From assembly GCA_014621425.1 (NCBI GenBank), contig JAANBB010000336.1, forward strand, positions 1 to 45,635: DNA of 45,635 bases, read 5' to 3'. Made by a program: the position numbers and the translations under genes. Origin of the DNA: Cylindrodendrum hubeiense. Its lineage: Eukaryota; Ascomycota; Sordariomycetes; Hypocreales; Nectriaceae. Shown here piece after piece: positions 9,975 through 21,971 of the stretch. Each line of letters starts with the position of its first letter. Within the stretch, counting starts at the first letter, position 1. The notes beneath the pieces were generated by a model. That model was not told the DNA's origin. It ran no database searches and saw only the letters and a program-made list of their open reading frames with translations.

Positions 9975-10727
9975 ACTCAATACGACCATTTTCAAGTAAA
10001 ATGAACTGGACAGGGGAAATGCGTCTCGATTAACGTGATCATCATCGCGTCCTACGTCTTCTCGGCTTCGAACATCCTAGTCAATTGGGTGGTTGCGATC
10101 CTTCCGGATTTATCTTGTGGAATCTTCAGCTTCGTCGAAAGTTGAAGCTGATATACATAGGCATCCTGGGGGTTGGGGTCTTGTAATTTTGTCAGTTCCT
10201 TTGCTGTCGATTATTGAGATGAATGTAATTGTGCTGATAGTTGACAGTAGTATCAAGAGCATCCGTCGCTACTATTACTCTGATACCCTATGTTCCAAGT
10301 CTTTCTACAGACAAGGATAAACTATGTGAGTCAACATCGATCTACTACAGTCTATCTACACCTCCGTTGGCCACTGAATAACAATCTTTGATTATACGCA
10401 GACAAGATTGACTGGATGATTTTCTGGACAGTTGTCGAGCTCAGCCTCGGAATTATCAGCGGTTCCCTCCCTTCACTATACACACAATTCAGGAGCCTCT
10501 CCAAAGACAACAGCACTGGAGACTACAACTTGCATGACACTAAGCTCGTAACGATAGGAGGACATAATCGAAGCCGAGAGGCGCTGAGAGCTCCGTACGA
10601 CTGCAAAATAAATACGATTGTTAAGACTGGAAGAAACGGAAGTAATGATAGCGCACAGGATAAGGATGATGATAGCACACGTCGAATTATGCACGTTACG
10701 CGAGATGTTACTCAAACATATCACTAG
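9975..10727 (+). pseudogene. PTH11/SAT4-type fungal rhodopsin-domain membrane protein, C-terminal half, degenerate
   Basis: Conceptual translation in pieces gives the typical second half of this seven-helix family: a cysteine segment (GKCVSIN), a helix SYVFSASNILVNWVVAILP, then FILWNLQLRRKLKLIYIGILG, a further helix (ASVATITLIPYVPSL), then DWMIFWTVVELSLGIISGSLPSL followed by a charged tail ending in a stop at 10725-10727. Pieces join across a probable intron at about 10178-10241 and a clear one at 10326-10401 (GTGAGT...CGCAG). Frames shift near 10010 and 10108, and the N-terminal helices are missing or lost in the AT-rich sequence before 9975. Members of the family are plasma-membrane proteins, some of them putative G-protein-coupled receptors. 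This copy looks dead. Confidence 0.7.
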
Positions 10728-11529
10728 ATAGAATTTAAGATATGATCTAGGTAAATTTCTCAAAGTTCTCAATGACGAAAAACCTAGAACAGTGGATTTA
10801 AGACCTTAGCGAGTTAGTTACACATGGATAACTTCAGTGCTACAACAATGAATCCTGTTTCAGCTCTACACATACTGGAAAAGGAAGAAGAAATCAATTG
10901 TGAAAAAGGGTAAAAGTATTGTGAAAGATATTTCAAGACAATATTAATAGGTGAACTATGTATACACAAGATGAAAATTAGGCAAAGGCGCCTCGGGCTT
11001 TCTACTCATTTGCCCGTTTATTCGACTTCGGATATTAACAAAAACGTTTGAAGTATCATGAGAAATCAGCTAGCAGGTCGGTGATGGCACTGCTGCATCA
11101 TCTGCATGCGTCACCTGTGGATCCAGCAGACGATCTTCTGACTTGGCCTCCGAGAATCTGTATTAATCGGTGCCTTTGGAGATCATGAAGTAGTCCGACT
11201 TCCTGCCAAAGTGACCAAAGTTGAACATGATCCTGCCATCGCCCCTTGACCCAGGCGCTTGTTGGTTCCCTAGCATCACTCTGCCCAGGATAGAGCAAAA
11301 CTGTAGAAAGTCAACAGGGTAATTAATGCCTGGTTGTACATATCACGTAGGTTGGCTATAACTCCACATATAATATATTGTTGTCACTGCATGTACCCCT
11401 TTCATAGGACTGTAGTAATGGTTATATAACAAGGCTGTATTCACTCATGCTTACATCAATAATCTAAATCTGGGTAGCTAAGACTAAGAATATAATGTGA
11501 TTAATACTCAATGATAAATGGAGAAACTA
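10728..11529. other. Intergenic region with a possible small gene remnant
   Basis: Mostly featureless. On the - strand between about 11310 and 11053 one frame reads well on both sides of a single TAA: SILGRVMLGNQQAPG, GRIMFNFGHFGRKSDYFMIS, then after the stop YRFSEAKSEDRLLDPQVTH. The stop is one C-to-T change from CAA, so this may be an exon of a RIP-hit gene. I do not recognise the family. AT content rises from 11310 to 11530. Confidence 0.3.
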
Positions 11530-13070
11530 TTAAAATAGATCAAGGCCAAGAAACCGCCTGATCCGTGACTTGAAATCTTGAATCAAGGTCAGCTGGCCGT
11601 TTCTCTCAACACGGTTGCCCCGCGCAATCATTCTTGCACCTATATCAATGAACTTGTCAGCCACAGCAGATTGGTATAGTGCTTCACGAAATGAAGCAGT
11701 CTAGGGAATTGACTCACCAAGTGCTGCATAAGCTAAACTGTCTGATCCGGGGACTCGTAATTAGTAACCAAATACAACACACCGAATGTAGGAGGCAGTT
11801 GACGGCTTACCTGCATTGTAAACACCATTGTCGTACCCTGGGTTATTAGCCTTTTGGACGCAGTTAGGCCAGAAATATGCCTTTAATTTAGCTGCTGGTC
11901 CCCGACCTGGAATATCCTGCGACCCCCCACCGAAATCAATGGACTTGTGCAATTCATGAGGGGGGCACAAATTTGGGTCGTTGTTATGGCATACGGGTAT
12001 CACAAAGCTCGTATGTGTTAACTAGACAACACGTATTAGTTTCAGCTCAGATCAAGTCAGTAATTATCACTAGAGAACCTACTTCGTGAACAAGTAGGTG
12101 ATCAATCCCGACTGCAGCGTCCATGGGCGTCTTGTCACCAAGCAAGCGCTTTACCCCGTCTCTGACCCCGCTCACAAACATGTGCCACTTCCGGAAGAGC
12201 CAGGAGCCAGGATAAGGCGAAGATGTGATTTTCCGGAGATACCAAGGGCATATTTGTATGTAAGACTGGCCGAGCGCCTGAAATACAATTAGCACGCTGT
12301 AAGAGCCAGTGATCCGGCTCATATATGGACTTTTCACATACAGGGAAGTTGACAGTATTAGCGGCTTCAGCGGAGAAAAGGCCAGTGCAATCAGCCAAAT
12401 CACTCGTTGTTATTTGGATCTTGTGGTCTTTTCAATTGTGTTAGTAGCCAAATACGGAGCCGTTGTAGCAAATATCTCACCATCATCCCACAGCGTATCT
12501 GACCGCAATTCCTTCGTTGGAGGTTGGTCGACACGTCGTTTCACGATGTAATCTGGTCCGAAATGGTCGGCATTGCAGAATATTAACTAGAAAGTTCTTA
12601 ATTCAGCCGCTTAGTCCACTATCATCAAGTTTTAATGCGAACTCACCACGTTACTCCATCTATTACTTGCGACGTATGGTTCTTCTTGGCCAAAGACGGT
12701 GCCGACTCTGCCCAGGAACTGCCCCGCTAGCCTTGTCCTTTCGATACTCCCAAACAAATAAATACCAAGATCTTGGACGTTAGGATCTAAGGCAGATAGG
12801 CCACCTGGGTTGAGTACTTCAGCTCCTCTTTTACCCATCTCGATGGCATCCAACATTGCTTCCCTCATGATGGATCCCAATCGCGCTAGAGGTAGCATCT
12901 CCCGTTAGTTCTCCAATTATCGATAGCGTTGGATTGAAGACTCTGTATGTTCTTTACTGACGATCTGAGGTGCAAGATGGATGAAGCATCCACCCGTATA
13001 CCGGGCTTATGCCAAGCAGCAGTAAGTAGAAGATTTGCACCATCGGTAGCACACGGAATAAAGTGAACAT
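11530..13070 (-). CDS. Secreted zinc metallopeptidase, M35/deuterolysin-like, 8 exons
   Basis: Spliced by eye on the - strand: 13070-12962, 12885-12647, 12586-12481, 12427-12342, 12277-12083, 12021-11811, 11732-11718, 11639-11530. All phases agree and the product is 356 aa. The donors are GTCAGT, GTGAGT, GTGAGA, GTATGT, GTAGGT, GTAAGC and GTGAGT. Several branch sites match CTAAC or TACTAAC. Residues 1-26 are a signal peptide (MFTLFRVLPMVQIFYLLLLG...). The zinc site HELTH is assembled across intron 5 (VHE | LTHT). Flanking segments such as ICPWYLRKI, NCVQKANNPGYDNGVYNA and YAALGARM resemble fungal secreted peptidase-like proteins. The third zinc ligand is not certain. The gene is divergent from the Cys-rich secreted gene at 13826. 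No premature stop is seen, so it is probably functional. Confidence 0.75.
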
Positions 13071-13825
13071 CTTGAAAGAGAGCAACGCCCTGGAAGCTGA
13101 AACAAAGTGATAGATGGCGATACGAGATGAGAATCAAATTAAATACCAGCATAATTCGGCAGTTCATGGTTATTTAAGCAACTGTCAAGTCTGTCTATCA
13201 TTGCGAGTTGTTGAATCGGCCCCCAAAAGTGACTGGCCCCACATCATGCTTCGCCCCAACGTTTCAGCCCTTTTACCCGCTTACGCGCTACTAATGCACA
13301 TACAAACGAGCACTGAATAGACGCTATTGGTTAACTCATAAAATTAGAATGATAATAACAAGAGCAACTTCATTGTAACATGCCATGCATGGGTCTAGAG
13401 CCAATGGGAAGCTGGCCATGGACTCGATAGTGACCCCTGCACTGATAACTTTTGAAGGAGGCTAAAGTTGCTTCGCCGAATATTTGAAAGGCTAAAAGCT
13501 GTGCGGGGCCAAATTATATTGTTTCTGAAACTGAACATTGCGCTGGGCTGGGTTCGGCCGCCCAAATGTAAGAGCTAGTACATGACCGCTTACTACCTTA
13601 AAATAAACTATTTTGAATACGATGAAAGTCAGTACAGTATCTACATGACCGCTTACTGGCTTAAAATAAACTATTTCAAATACGATGAGAGTCAGCACAG
13701 TATATGCCGGCTATACGACGAATTGGAGTTTTCACATTGGAATAATGTCGTATAGATACCCGACTTGACCTTCCTCCTTCTTTGTCCAAACTATGTCCCC
13801 CTTGTCTAAATCATTCCCCGTCATA
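13071..13825. promoter_or_regulatory. Shared divergent promoter region of the two secreted-protein genes
   Basis: The 755 bp between the two start codons must carry both promoters. The only obvious structure is a 63-bp tandem duplication (listed separately). No specific factor-binding site is claimed. Confidence 0.45.
13579..13703. repeat. 63-bp tandem duplication, two copies
   Basis: Two adjacent copies starting tacatgaccgcttact at 13579 and 13642, differing at about eight positions, mostly transitions. It lies between the divergent metallopeptidase and Cys-rich genes, closer to the latter. Confidence 0.9.
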
Positions 13826-16261
13826 ATGAAGCCACGCTCCAGTTTCGCTGGTGTATGGCTCATGCTCATCGACGCCGCTGCATCGTCAGTGGTTATCGAG
13901 GGCAGAGCGCTGAAGCCAAGGCAGACGAATCCCGTCTCTACCGATCTTAAAGAATTTGCTCCGGACCCAAATACCGACTTCCTCAGTGTCAGTGGCACTG
14001 AAACTAGTTGGCTTCCTAAGGTACGAATAGTCTCTATGGAACCTAACAGTAAGCCATCAGCTATTAACCACTAGTATAGGATACTGATGCGGTTTCTACT
14101 GTGACTGTGACTATGACGTCTTCAGACGGTCAGACTGCGACCACAGTGACTCCAGCTGCTGTCGCGCTCTATACAGGAGAGTCTGGTGACTTAAACTACC
14201 TGATTGCGCCCGCTCTTAGGCAGCATATGGAAGATATTGCAGAAGTTCTTTGCGGCGTGCCTGATGTGCCCGTCAAACGAGATCAGACATTTTGCTCTTA
14301 TCCTCAAAGTAACTTGGAGGGGAGCCTCTTCGATTCTGTGGTGCAGCAGCTTCTTAACGAAATCACAAGCCTTCTCTATGATCTAGGGATATCGGTCCCA
14401 CAGGCCCAGGCTGTAAACAGGCTGACAGTGCCGAAAGTGGCCTTTATGATGGTCGACAATACTATAGGCAGCTTGAGAGATGATGTCAGAGTACCATTAT
14501 CAGGAAAGATTCCTGTTGATGCTCCCTCACACCCAGATGACCGGTGTCCGCTTACTCTCCCACGCTGTTCCGAGTGCGGTGGTGGGAACACAGGATTCTG
14601 TACCGGCACACTTTATAGATGTATGTCGCAACCGTCTGAACTCTTCCTAGAAGTTTCTTTTTCCCATCTGACTTGCTATTACAGGTCCTTGTGAAATATC
14701 TTGTCCCATGTTTGACGAACAGAAATTGTCGTGTAGGGACAAGGCTTGCGATAGCAAAAACGGGCGGGTGTGCAGCAAGGTAAGAACTCTTAGCTCGCTA
14801 GAGCATTCATTCACTTTTTAAACTAAATTAATTTCTCTAGAATCCATATGAAGGCTGCCCTTGTCAAGAAAAAGATGAATGCTCGGAATTGAAATACGCC
14901 CCAAATTGTCGTGACGATGAATGCAGGAGCATCAATGATATGACTTGTACCACGGTTAGTTAAACGTTGGATCCTACCTCGAAAACCCTTTTTCTCATCA
15001 TATAATAGGAGTTGTATTTGGATTGCGCCTGCAAGTTTGTCGGCTACATGCATATCGACCGGAGCCCAGACTTGAAATGGCTTACAGACCGAGATACAAT
15101 CCTGGACATGATGGATGATGACGGTACCTGTGATCAAGATTCATCCTATCGCAATGCATCGACTGTTTGGCAGTACGACATCAACAAGCTAACAAACGCT
15201 GGCTTCCTGAAAATAAAACAGAGTCAACATCCAGAGCTGTTTCAGCCGGGCACTCAATGGAGATTCACCGACCTCCAAGGGATCCTTTCAGAGATGAGCG
15301 TCACTGGCGACACTGACGCGACAAATCCTAAGATCATAGAAAAGGAAGAGGATCACATCATATTTGAGGTCGTACCAGACACACGTGAGTTGTCCCAGGA
15401 GACAATCACTTTGTCTAAACTTCACAATACCGCAGGAAATCTAATGATTCGCCAGAGGAGATTAGCATCATGACCATAGTTAAAAGCTTGGACAGGAAAT
15501 GCGATACCACAGTCATTCTGCAGAGTGACGGCGCGGTAAGCCCTCCTACTTTGCAGTGCTATCACGATGCCCTTCTAACGTGGGATACCAAACACAGGCT
15601 AGCGATGAATGCGGTGGCAAACTACCAGAAATCCCGATGAAAACCGCACCAGTCGGCTGTCCAAAGGAGATTCCCGATCTTCCCGATGTTACACAGGACG
15701 CTTCATTCCGAGTACTCGCACAGAGATCAACCACGGGAGGGACATGGAGGGAAGGCCTCGCTATGTATGGCACCGAAGCACAGTGCCCAGACGTTGCGAC
15801 AAGGCCAGAAGAATATCTTGTGACTATGGAGTCTAACACTCTTGAACCAGGGGCTAAAGATCCCTTTCCTCTATTGCAGAACAGCTCCGCTGTCATTAAC
15901 TATTCCGATTTCGTCCTCAAGGGCCAAGGCACCAATCCCTGCGGTCTGGATACCCAGTTTTATTTCCGAAAGAAGAGCGGTTCACGATTTTGTAAGTCAA
16001 TGCAACCCCCCAGATATCAAACTCGTTCCAACTACGCGGCAAGGGGTTAAAGTATGATTTATCTGACTATGGGTTACAGATTGGACCGACCGGGGCAAAG
16101 ACACGGATGCTTGGCAGGGATACTGTGATATTCCACCAGAGAATCAACCATTTTGTATACCAAATGGTGGGAAAGACCCTTATTCATATGCTATTATGCT
16201 GAATTGCTTCCAAATTGATAATCATAACTATTGTCTTAAATATGGTAGTAATCCTAGCTAG
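13826..16261 (+). CDS. Secreted cysteine-rich modular protein of unknown function, 8 exons
   Basis: Exons by eye: 13826-14020, 14080-14620, 14685-14779, 14841-14954, 15009-15384, 15456-15535, 15598-15991, 16080-16261. All junction phases agree and the product is 658 aa. The start at 13826 (MKPRSSFAGVWLMLIDAAAS) gives a signal peptide; an upstream in-frame ATG at 13793 would bury it. A Thr-rich stretch (about 66-85) leads into an unknown region. Then come three Cys-rich modules with a recurring Y-x-x-C-x-C start (LYRCPCEISC, YEGCPCQEKDEC, YLDCACKF); the first two are one exon each. The C-terminal part has further Cys and a WTDRGKDTDAWQGYCDIPP segment. No catalytic domain is recognised. The family looks like large fungal secreted Cys-rich proteins, and an effector or matrix role is only inference. 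No premature stops are seen. Confidence 0.75.
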
Positions 16262-18313
16262 ATAATATATGTATATGCTTTCTCCTTTACTCTTACGTTT
16301 ATCAGCTGGGATATTAGCTATTATATAATACTTTACTATAACTATAGTTACATAATGTTATGGGCTCGAGCTTGAGGCTCGTGCCTCTTAGCTTGAGAGA
16401 AGCACGTGATGAGGCATACTTAAGTACCCATCCCGGGGCCGGACTGTACTCAGAGTTCTTCCCCTTTATGTTTATAAATACTATCATACGGCGCCCATCG
16501 AGCATGAGCATTGGGGCCAGCCTCATTACACATAAGTGATAGTAGTTATAGGAAAATATATACCCTGGCTACATCTGACCAAGTGTAGTAAGACGAAATG
16601 TGAAATATTTACACAAGTAGGCTCTTCCTTACTCTCCTCCGGAAAAAGAATCCTTCTTCACACTGCCTATATCTATACTGTTATGTGTATATTCTGGCCG
16701 AACAATCCTGTCTGTCTAGTGTAATAGGTCAAGCCCAGGGATTTTCATTTATCTCTTATTCCCAGTCTTACTAACTACCTTCTCTCATCCCTTTTTCTCG
16801 ATATTGATACCAGTCTGATTCTCGGCTGTTAGTGTGTGGGGTGTTCTAGTTAGCCTTACCTTGGTAATTATCATTCTAGACTTGGATTCCAGTCTGTTAA
16901 TCCCCTTATATACTAAACTTAAAAAGAACTTTATTATACTTATTTATGTATAGAGAGATTGAGTACTCTCTTTAGTTATAAATAGATATATATATTAAAG
17001 TATATGTAAAATATATCTTGTATTTTGGGATTTAATCTAAAAGCTAAGTATCTCATTAGTAAAGAGTTATACATAGAGGATAATTATTCTATCACTTACT
17101 TTACTCACTGTTCTCTTACATATTCTTTATTTTATTCTAGAGTTATTCTATTAATAACTTTAAAAGGGATTTAAGTTTTTTTTAGAGGTTTAAATCTATT
17201 TATAATTATGTATATTATGTTATATATATTTTATGATATTAATTTTTAGCATTTCTATAAAGAAAATTAGAATTCATAATAATTAAGGTAACTTAAAATT
17301 ATCTTGAAATTATTTAATATAACCCTAACTAGAACTGTAACCCTAAAAGTGAAAGAGTATATGAATAAAATGACCTAAGATAGTAAATATAACCCTAGCT
17401 TAACCCCTAAGTCTTATTATCTAATATCTATAGCATTATATTTAGTATTACTTAGTATTTTAACAGCCTGTGATCTTTCTCAGATTAATGCAGTAATACT
17501 CAGCGACGAATCTAGACTATCCTGATTTCCATTTTCACATACAATCCCGAGCTGCGGCCGCTTTATTCTGAGCTTGAGTGATTTTCTTTTGGTGCAACCA
17601 GGTGTCTAATTTCGACTACTGTGTTAGCGATTTAAGGTCTTTTAGGGAAAACAGGGGAAATTGAAGCTTTCCGCATTTTTGAGAAGGGGCCCACAGCCGG
17701 CAGTCTCCTTTGGGATATCCGCTTTAGCTAGGGCTATTGGCTCGATCTGATGAGCCAGTATTGTGGTCTTCAAGGGAGGATCTTGGGTCATCAGATTGAT
17801 CTGTCCGCAATCACCATTAGCTACTATCTACAGATTGTTCAATTGATAGTACTTTTGGCCCATCAATACAGCGTTCCTTTATGAACCGTCTGATCAAATG
17901 ATGCCCATTGTGGCATCCCTATTATCTTGTCTCTTTTGTTCATTTCCATCATCCTCAATCTCAGCTTTTGGGGTTATTGAAGACACACTGCCGCCACAGC
18001 TTTCACTTGCCTTTTGGGTGGCTTTTAGCCTCTCTGTTGCTCATCTCCCCTAAAGCGGGCAGTAACCGGCGGACTACTTAGCGCTTAGGCAACTCCAACC
18101 CCGCGATTGTTTTATTACTGTATGGCCGCAAGCGTCACCCATATGGCGCTCCGACCGGGACTTAGACTCGGCAAATCGCCATTCTTAGTAGTCAACGGCT
18201 GCGTTAGCGAGAGATCTTATACCACAGGACTGCTGTCTGCTGAAGGGGATTGTTTTGGATGTGCCTACTACGCAGACAGTTCATTGACATATTTACACCG
18301 TCAGCCGTCCGCT
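16262..18313. other. Intergenic region with an AT-rich RIP-like core
   Basis: From about 16900 to 17460 the sequence is very AT-rich with hardly any CG. It contains scattered 'aaccctaa'-like motifs at about 17322 and 17341, and 'aaccctag' at 17392. The flanks (16262-16900, 17470-18313) have normal composition but no supported gene. The last 200 bp are presumably the old promoter of the ADH pseudogene. Confidence 0.4.
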
Positions 18314-19574
18314 ATGTCACGAACCACTACCGCCCTTGTCGTGCCGGAACTCAATGGCCACTTCGAACTCCAAGAGATATCACTCGATGTACTTTAGTCC
18401 GATAGAGCTCTCGTCTAAGTCTATGCGTTTAGTGTGTGCTACACTGACGCCTTGTGTGCCAACGGTAAACTACCATGCGGCCCGAACGCTGTGCTTGGCC
18501 ACGAAGGTAGGCAAAGACCTCATCCACGCACATGGTCCATGACGCAAGCGTGTTAACAACTCGCTTCTGGGACTAGGTGCCGGTGTAGTTCTTGATGTTG
18601 GCTCCGCTGTCACGTCGTGAAAGGAGATAAGGTGCTGATGTCCTTTTCCTACTGCGAGTTATGTCCATGGTGTGTATCAGGCCAGCCGGCATACTGTCGT
18701 AACTTTAACAACCGAAACTTTGGTGGTAAGCGTCCTGACGGGTCATCGGCAATGCTTTCAATAGCAGCAGGTCAGAAGCAGCCCCTATTCAGCTCCTTTT
18801 TCGGGCAGAGCTCCTTTGCCAGGCACACGGTGGTACACCAGTCTAGCCTAGTCAGGCTTGCACCTGAACCTCCCCTGAATCTTTTTGCTCCATTGGGCTG
18901 TGGCATTTAGACGGGTGTAGGTGCAGTCCTGAACACTCTTCGTGTTAGGCCTGGTAGCTCGGTAGCTGTTTTTGGTGTGGGCGCTGTTGGTATGGCGGCA
19001 GTAATGGCAGCCAAGTTATGCCAGGCCAAGACCATAATCGCCATTGATCTACGACCTGGGCGGCTAGAGCTCGCCACGCAGCTCGGCGCCACTCACGGTC
19101 TTCTTGGCTCCGACCCGCGTGTCGTCAACTTGATTCAAGAAATCTGCCCTCCAGTTAGCGTCGACTATGCCGTTGACTGTACCGGCGTCCCGGCCGTCAT
19201 TGAGAAGATAGTGGCGGCCCTGGGAACGAAAGGGAGGGCGGCGACCGTCGGTGCGCCAGGCGGCAACTCTCAGGCCAAGATAGACATTATGAGCCACCTG
19301 ACGTATGGTAAAGAATACGTGGGCTGTTCTGAGGGTGATAGCAATCCATCCAAGGTAGGTTTAAGCGTGGTGTTAAAGCCCCTGTGCTCATCTATGCAAT
19401 AATGGTAGTCTAACAGATAGGATACAGTTCATCCCTTACCTAATCGATTTGCACTCTCAGGGACTCTTACCTCTTGAAAGGCTGATCACCTATTACAGCA
19501 TCTAAGATTATAAGAAAGCCATTGCCGATGTAGTTGGTAGACTGGCCATCAAGGCAGTGATTAAGTGGACTTGA
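18314..19574 (+). pseudogene. Zinc-containing alcohol dehydrogenase (aryl-alcohol type), inactivated
   Basis: From the ATG at 18314 the translation follows a zinc MDR alcohol dehydrogenase. It shows a catalytic-zinc Cys (VCYTD), GHE, the four structural-zinc Cys in CELCPWCVSGQPAYC, a Rossmann glycine motif GVGAVGMAAVMAAK, DLRPGRLELA after it, and an ending KAIADVVGRLAIKAVIKW. Introns are visible at 18507-18576 (GTAGGC...CTAG) and from about 19354 to 19430 (GTAGGT...ACAG). It is broken by TAG at 18395, TAA at 18416, a one-base frameshift near 18617, TAG at 18908 (Gln position) and TAA at 19503. All four stops are one C-to-T step from CAG or CAA. It belongs to the relic cluster with the P450s and regulator downstream. 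Confidence 0.85.
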
Positions 19575-20044
19575 AAAATCTCGCGAACTATAAGCAAGTG
19601 TACGCTAGATTTTATGTAGAGACATTTATCTTCTCATCTCAGAGATATAAAGTTTATATTCCCCAACTCAGCCAAAAATAGTCACCAATTCAAATCCTAA
19701 CCTATAATCCCCTCCTCTGCATGGTTTTTCACTGAATACACAATCTTTACTTCTAGAACCCCCTGACTGCCACGGCTTCTTCTTGAGGTTTCAGTCATCA
19801 CAACATTCTAAGTTATCATAAAATAAACTCGGTTCTTGATTGTATTGTCACGATGCTTCTTTGCTAGTGCGGCCCTGGGAAAAGATCCCAAGGAAAAGGA
19901 ATAACAGTATTGCGACGATCTTACAAAACCAACTATACAATAAGATATATCAATTTCTCATACTAACGGGAAACTTTTCCAATAGCGTTTACAACCACTG
20001 CATTATCGTAGGGTCAAGGAACTGACTCGAGCATCTTCCCAATC
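19575..20044. other. Convergent intergenic spacer
   Basis: Region between the 3' ends of the ADH and P450 pseudogenes. No gene or notable structure seen; moderately AT-rich. Confidence 0.4.
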
Positions 20045-21761
20045 CTACATGACCATTGCTTTCTTCACCTCGGATCGCTGTGTGATTTTAGCCGGGAACT
20101 CCTCAAGCATACACACAAATCCCTTAGTCAACTTATCCAGGTCAGGCAGGATAGGCTCACCGGCCTCATCCAGAACTGGTTCAATGTTAAAGGCCCACAG
20201 CATGCGCAAGATACCGAGGAAGAAGCTGCGCTCGGCAAAATGAATACCAGGGCATATACGTCGGCCAGCACCGAAAGTGAACTGATCGCACTTGGCGGGG
20301 TCGCCACTGGAGGCAGAGTCGCCCAGACTGAGGATGTCAGATCGATATCGTTCGGGGTTGAATCGACGGGGTTCTGGATGACGATCCTCATCCATATGGA
20401 TAGACCATACATTATTGAGAACGCCAGCACCCTTGGGAATCAAGCATCCGTTATAAATGTCATCCTGCGTCACAGCGTGAGGAACGGCGCCGAGGATGGT
20501 TGTTGGCATCCAGCGGAGCGTCTCCTTCATGCACATGCGCACATATTGAAGGCGGTCCTGGTCATCCATAAACAGCAGGCGGTCATCCCCAACGACATCA
20601 TCTATCTCCTACTGCACCGCCTTCTAGACAAGCATTGCCAGCGCCCAGACGTAGAGTGTGTTAGACATAGTATCAGACCCAGCCTCAAGCAACGTGCCCG
20701 AGATGTAGGCGGCTTGCTCGTCGGAAAAGCCATCTTTCTTCTGTACCTCTACCAGACCTATACAGAAACATGGCTTGATAGTACCGTTTATAAATTCCTC
20801 CTTGACCTTAAGCCAATGGCTCAAGTAGAGAGCTTTCTCTTTCTGGTGTAGATCCCTGGCTTTCAGCTGCAAGGGCAGAAAGAACTCCGGGAGTTTCCGC
20901 AGCATTGGGAAGGAGTCGAGGAGAGCAGCAACGCCAGTCTGGTTGAGGTCTGCGAATTCGGGGAAGCCTTCAAACAGCTAGATCAACTTCTTTTCATTGT
21001 TCATGGGCGTCCGCCAGCCAAACACCATGGTCGTTGTGAGAGAATTGGAATACCGTCGAATGTTGCCCAGGTACTGTTCTGGTTAGACAGCCGTGTCATG
21101 AAGTATTTGCTTATTCTCCATAGCCTGGTACGGCACGTGCTCTTTTGATACTTGGGAATTCAAAAGTCCGTGTACCATTTTGCGGAACTAGTTTCCCCTT
21201 GTAAGTAGCCATACATCGGGTAGCGAATGCCTCTTATATAACTTTCCGATCTCCAAGTTCGACCATAACCCTAAACACCCAGGTTCCATGTTAGCGCCAC
21301 TCTTCACAGAGGGAACGACAGGTATGCAGTAAGAATATAACAACGAACCATTATAAGCAGTCGAAGATCACCACTGGCCAACTTCTGACCAATGTACATT
21401 TCCTGTCTGTGCGAGTACAGACTACTCCTGCGGTCAAGCAGATCCTTGACTGCCAGATCACTCGACAGCACCACAAGGGTCTGTGTAACCAGTATCAGGC
21501 TGTACACCGGTCCGTACTGTTTTGCTCACTTCTGGAGCTGCAGGTGGATGTCCCGTTTTGGCATCTGGGAATCATCAGTGTCCAGTATTTCGCGAAGCGG
21601 AAAGGCATTTGCCGAGTGTTACCAGATGGATATTTTCCGAGGATAGGAACAGTGGGCGGGCCCGGGGGAAAGTTCTTTGGTCTTCTTCCCACAAACAACA
21701 ACCGCACGAAGGCGGCCGCAAAGAGCAGCGACAACAACTTGATTGTGTATGTGTTAAACAT
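20045..21761 (-). pseudogene. Cytochrome P450 (class II, membrane-anchored), inactivated
   Basis: N-terminal anchor MFNTYTIKLLSLLFAAAFVR and proline hinge FPPGPPTVPILG start at 21761. Further pieces show KQYGPVYSLILVTQTLVVLS, the I-helix motif LEAGSDTMSNT, the ExxR motif (KETLRW), PERYRSD and the heme-binding loop FTFGAGRRICPGIHFAERS, ending at 20045. All core P450 motifs are therefore present, with the heme Cys. The gene is interrupted by TAG codons at 20624-20626 and 20609-20611, more stops near 20980, 21085 and 21190, and a frameshift just after the proline hinge. The stops that can be judged are C-to-T changes of CAG or CAA. It lies convergent to the ADH pseudogene and was probably in the same biosynthetic or detoxification cluster. 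Substrate unknown. Confidence 0.85.
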
Positions 21762-21971
21762 AATGGCATTGAATGTGACAAGCCAACAAAGACCAGGGAG
21801 AGATGACGAGAATCAAGTCTATTATAGACCGAGAAGGCGCGGGGTCTTTGATTCGATGCGCTTCATCGCCGATGTAATTGTCGGAGTTGATGTGGGACAT
21901 CTCCGCATTCCCACATCGCTTTCTCCGCCGCTAGCAGCCTTGGTGCTGGTAGTCGGTACTCTAGCCAGCGC

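Noticed and set aside
11560..11703. Read-through of the metallopeptidase frame past TAG 11703-11701 as evidence for a pseudogene
   Set aside because: A GTGAGT...GATATAG intron (11717-11640) removes the stop and keeps phase, giving a better C-terminus.
17320..17410. Interstitial telomere (CCCTAA-like motifs)
   Set aside because: Only single scattered motifs in AT-rich DNA, no tandem run.
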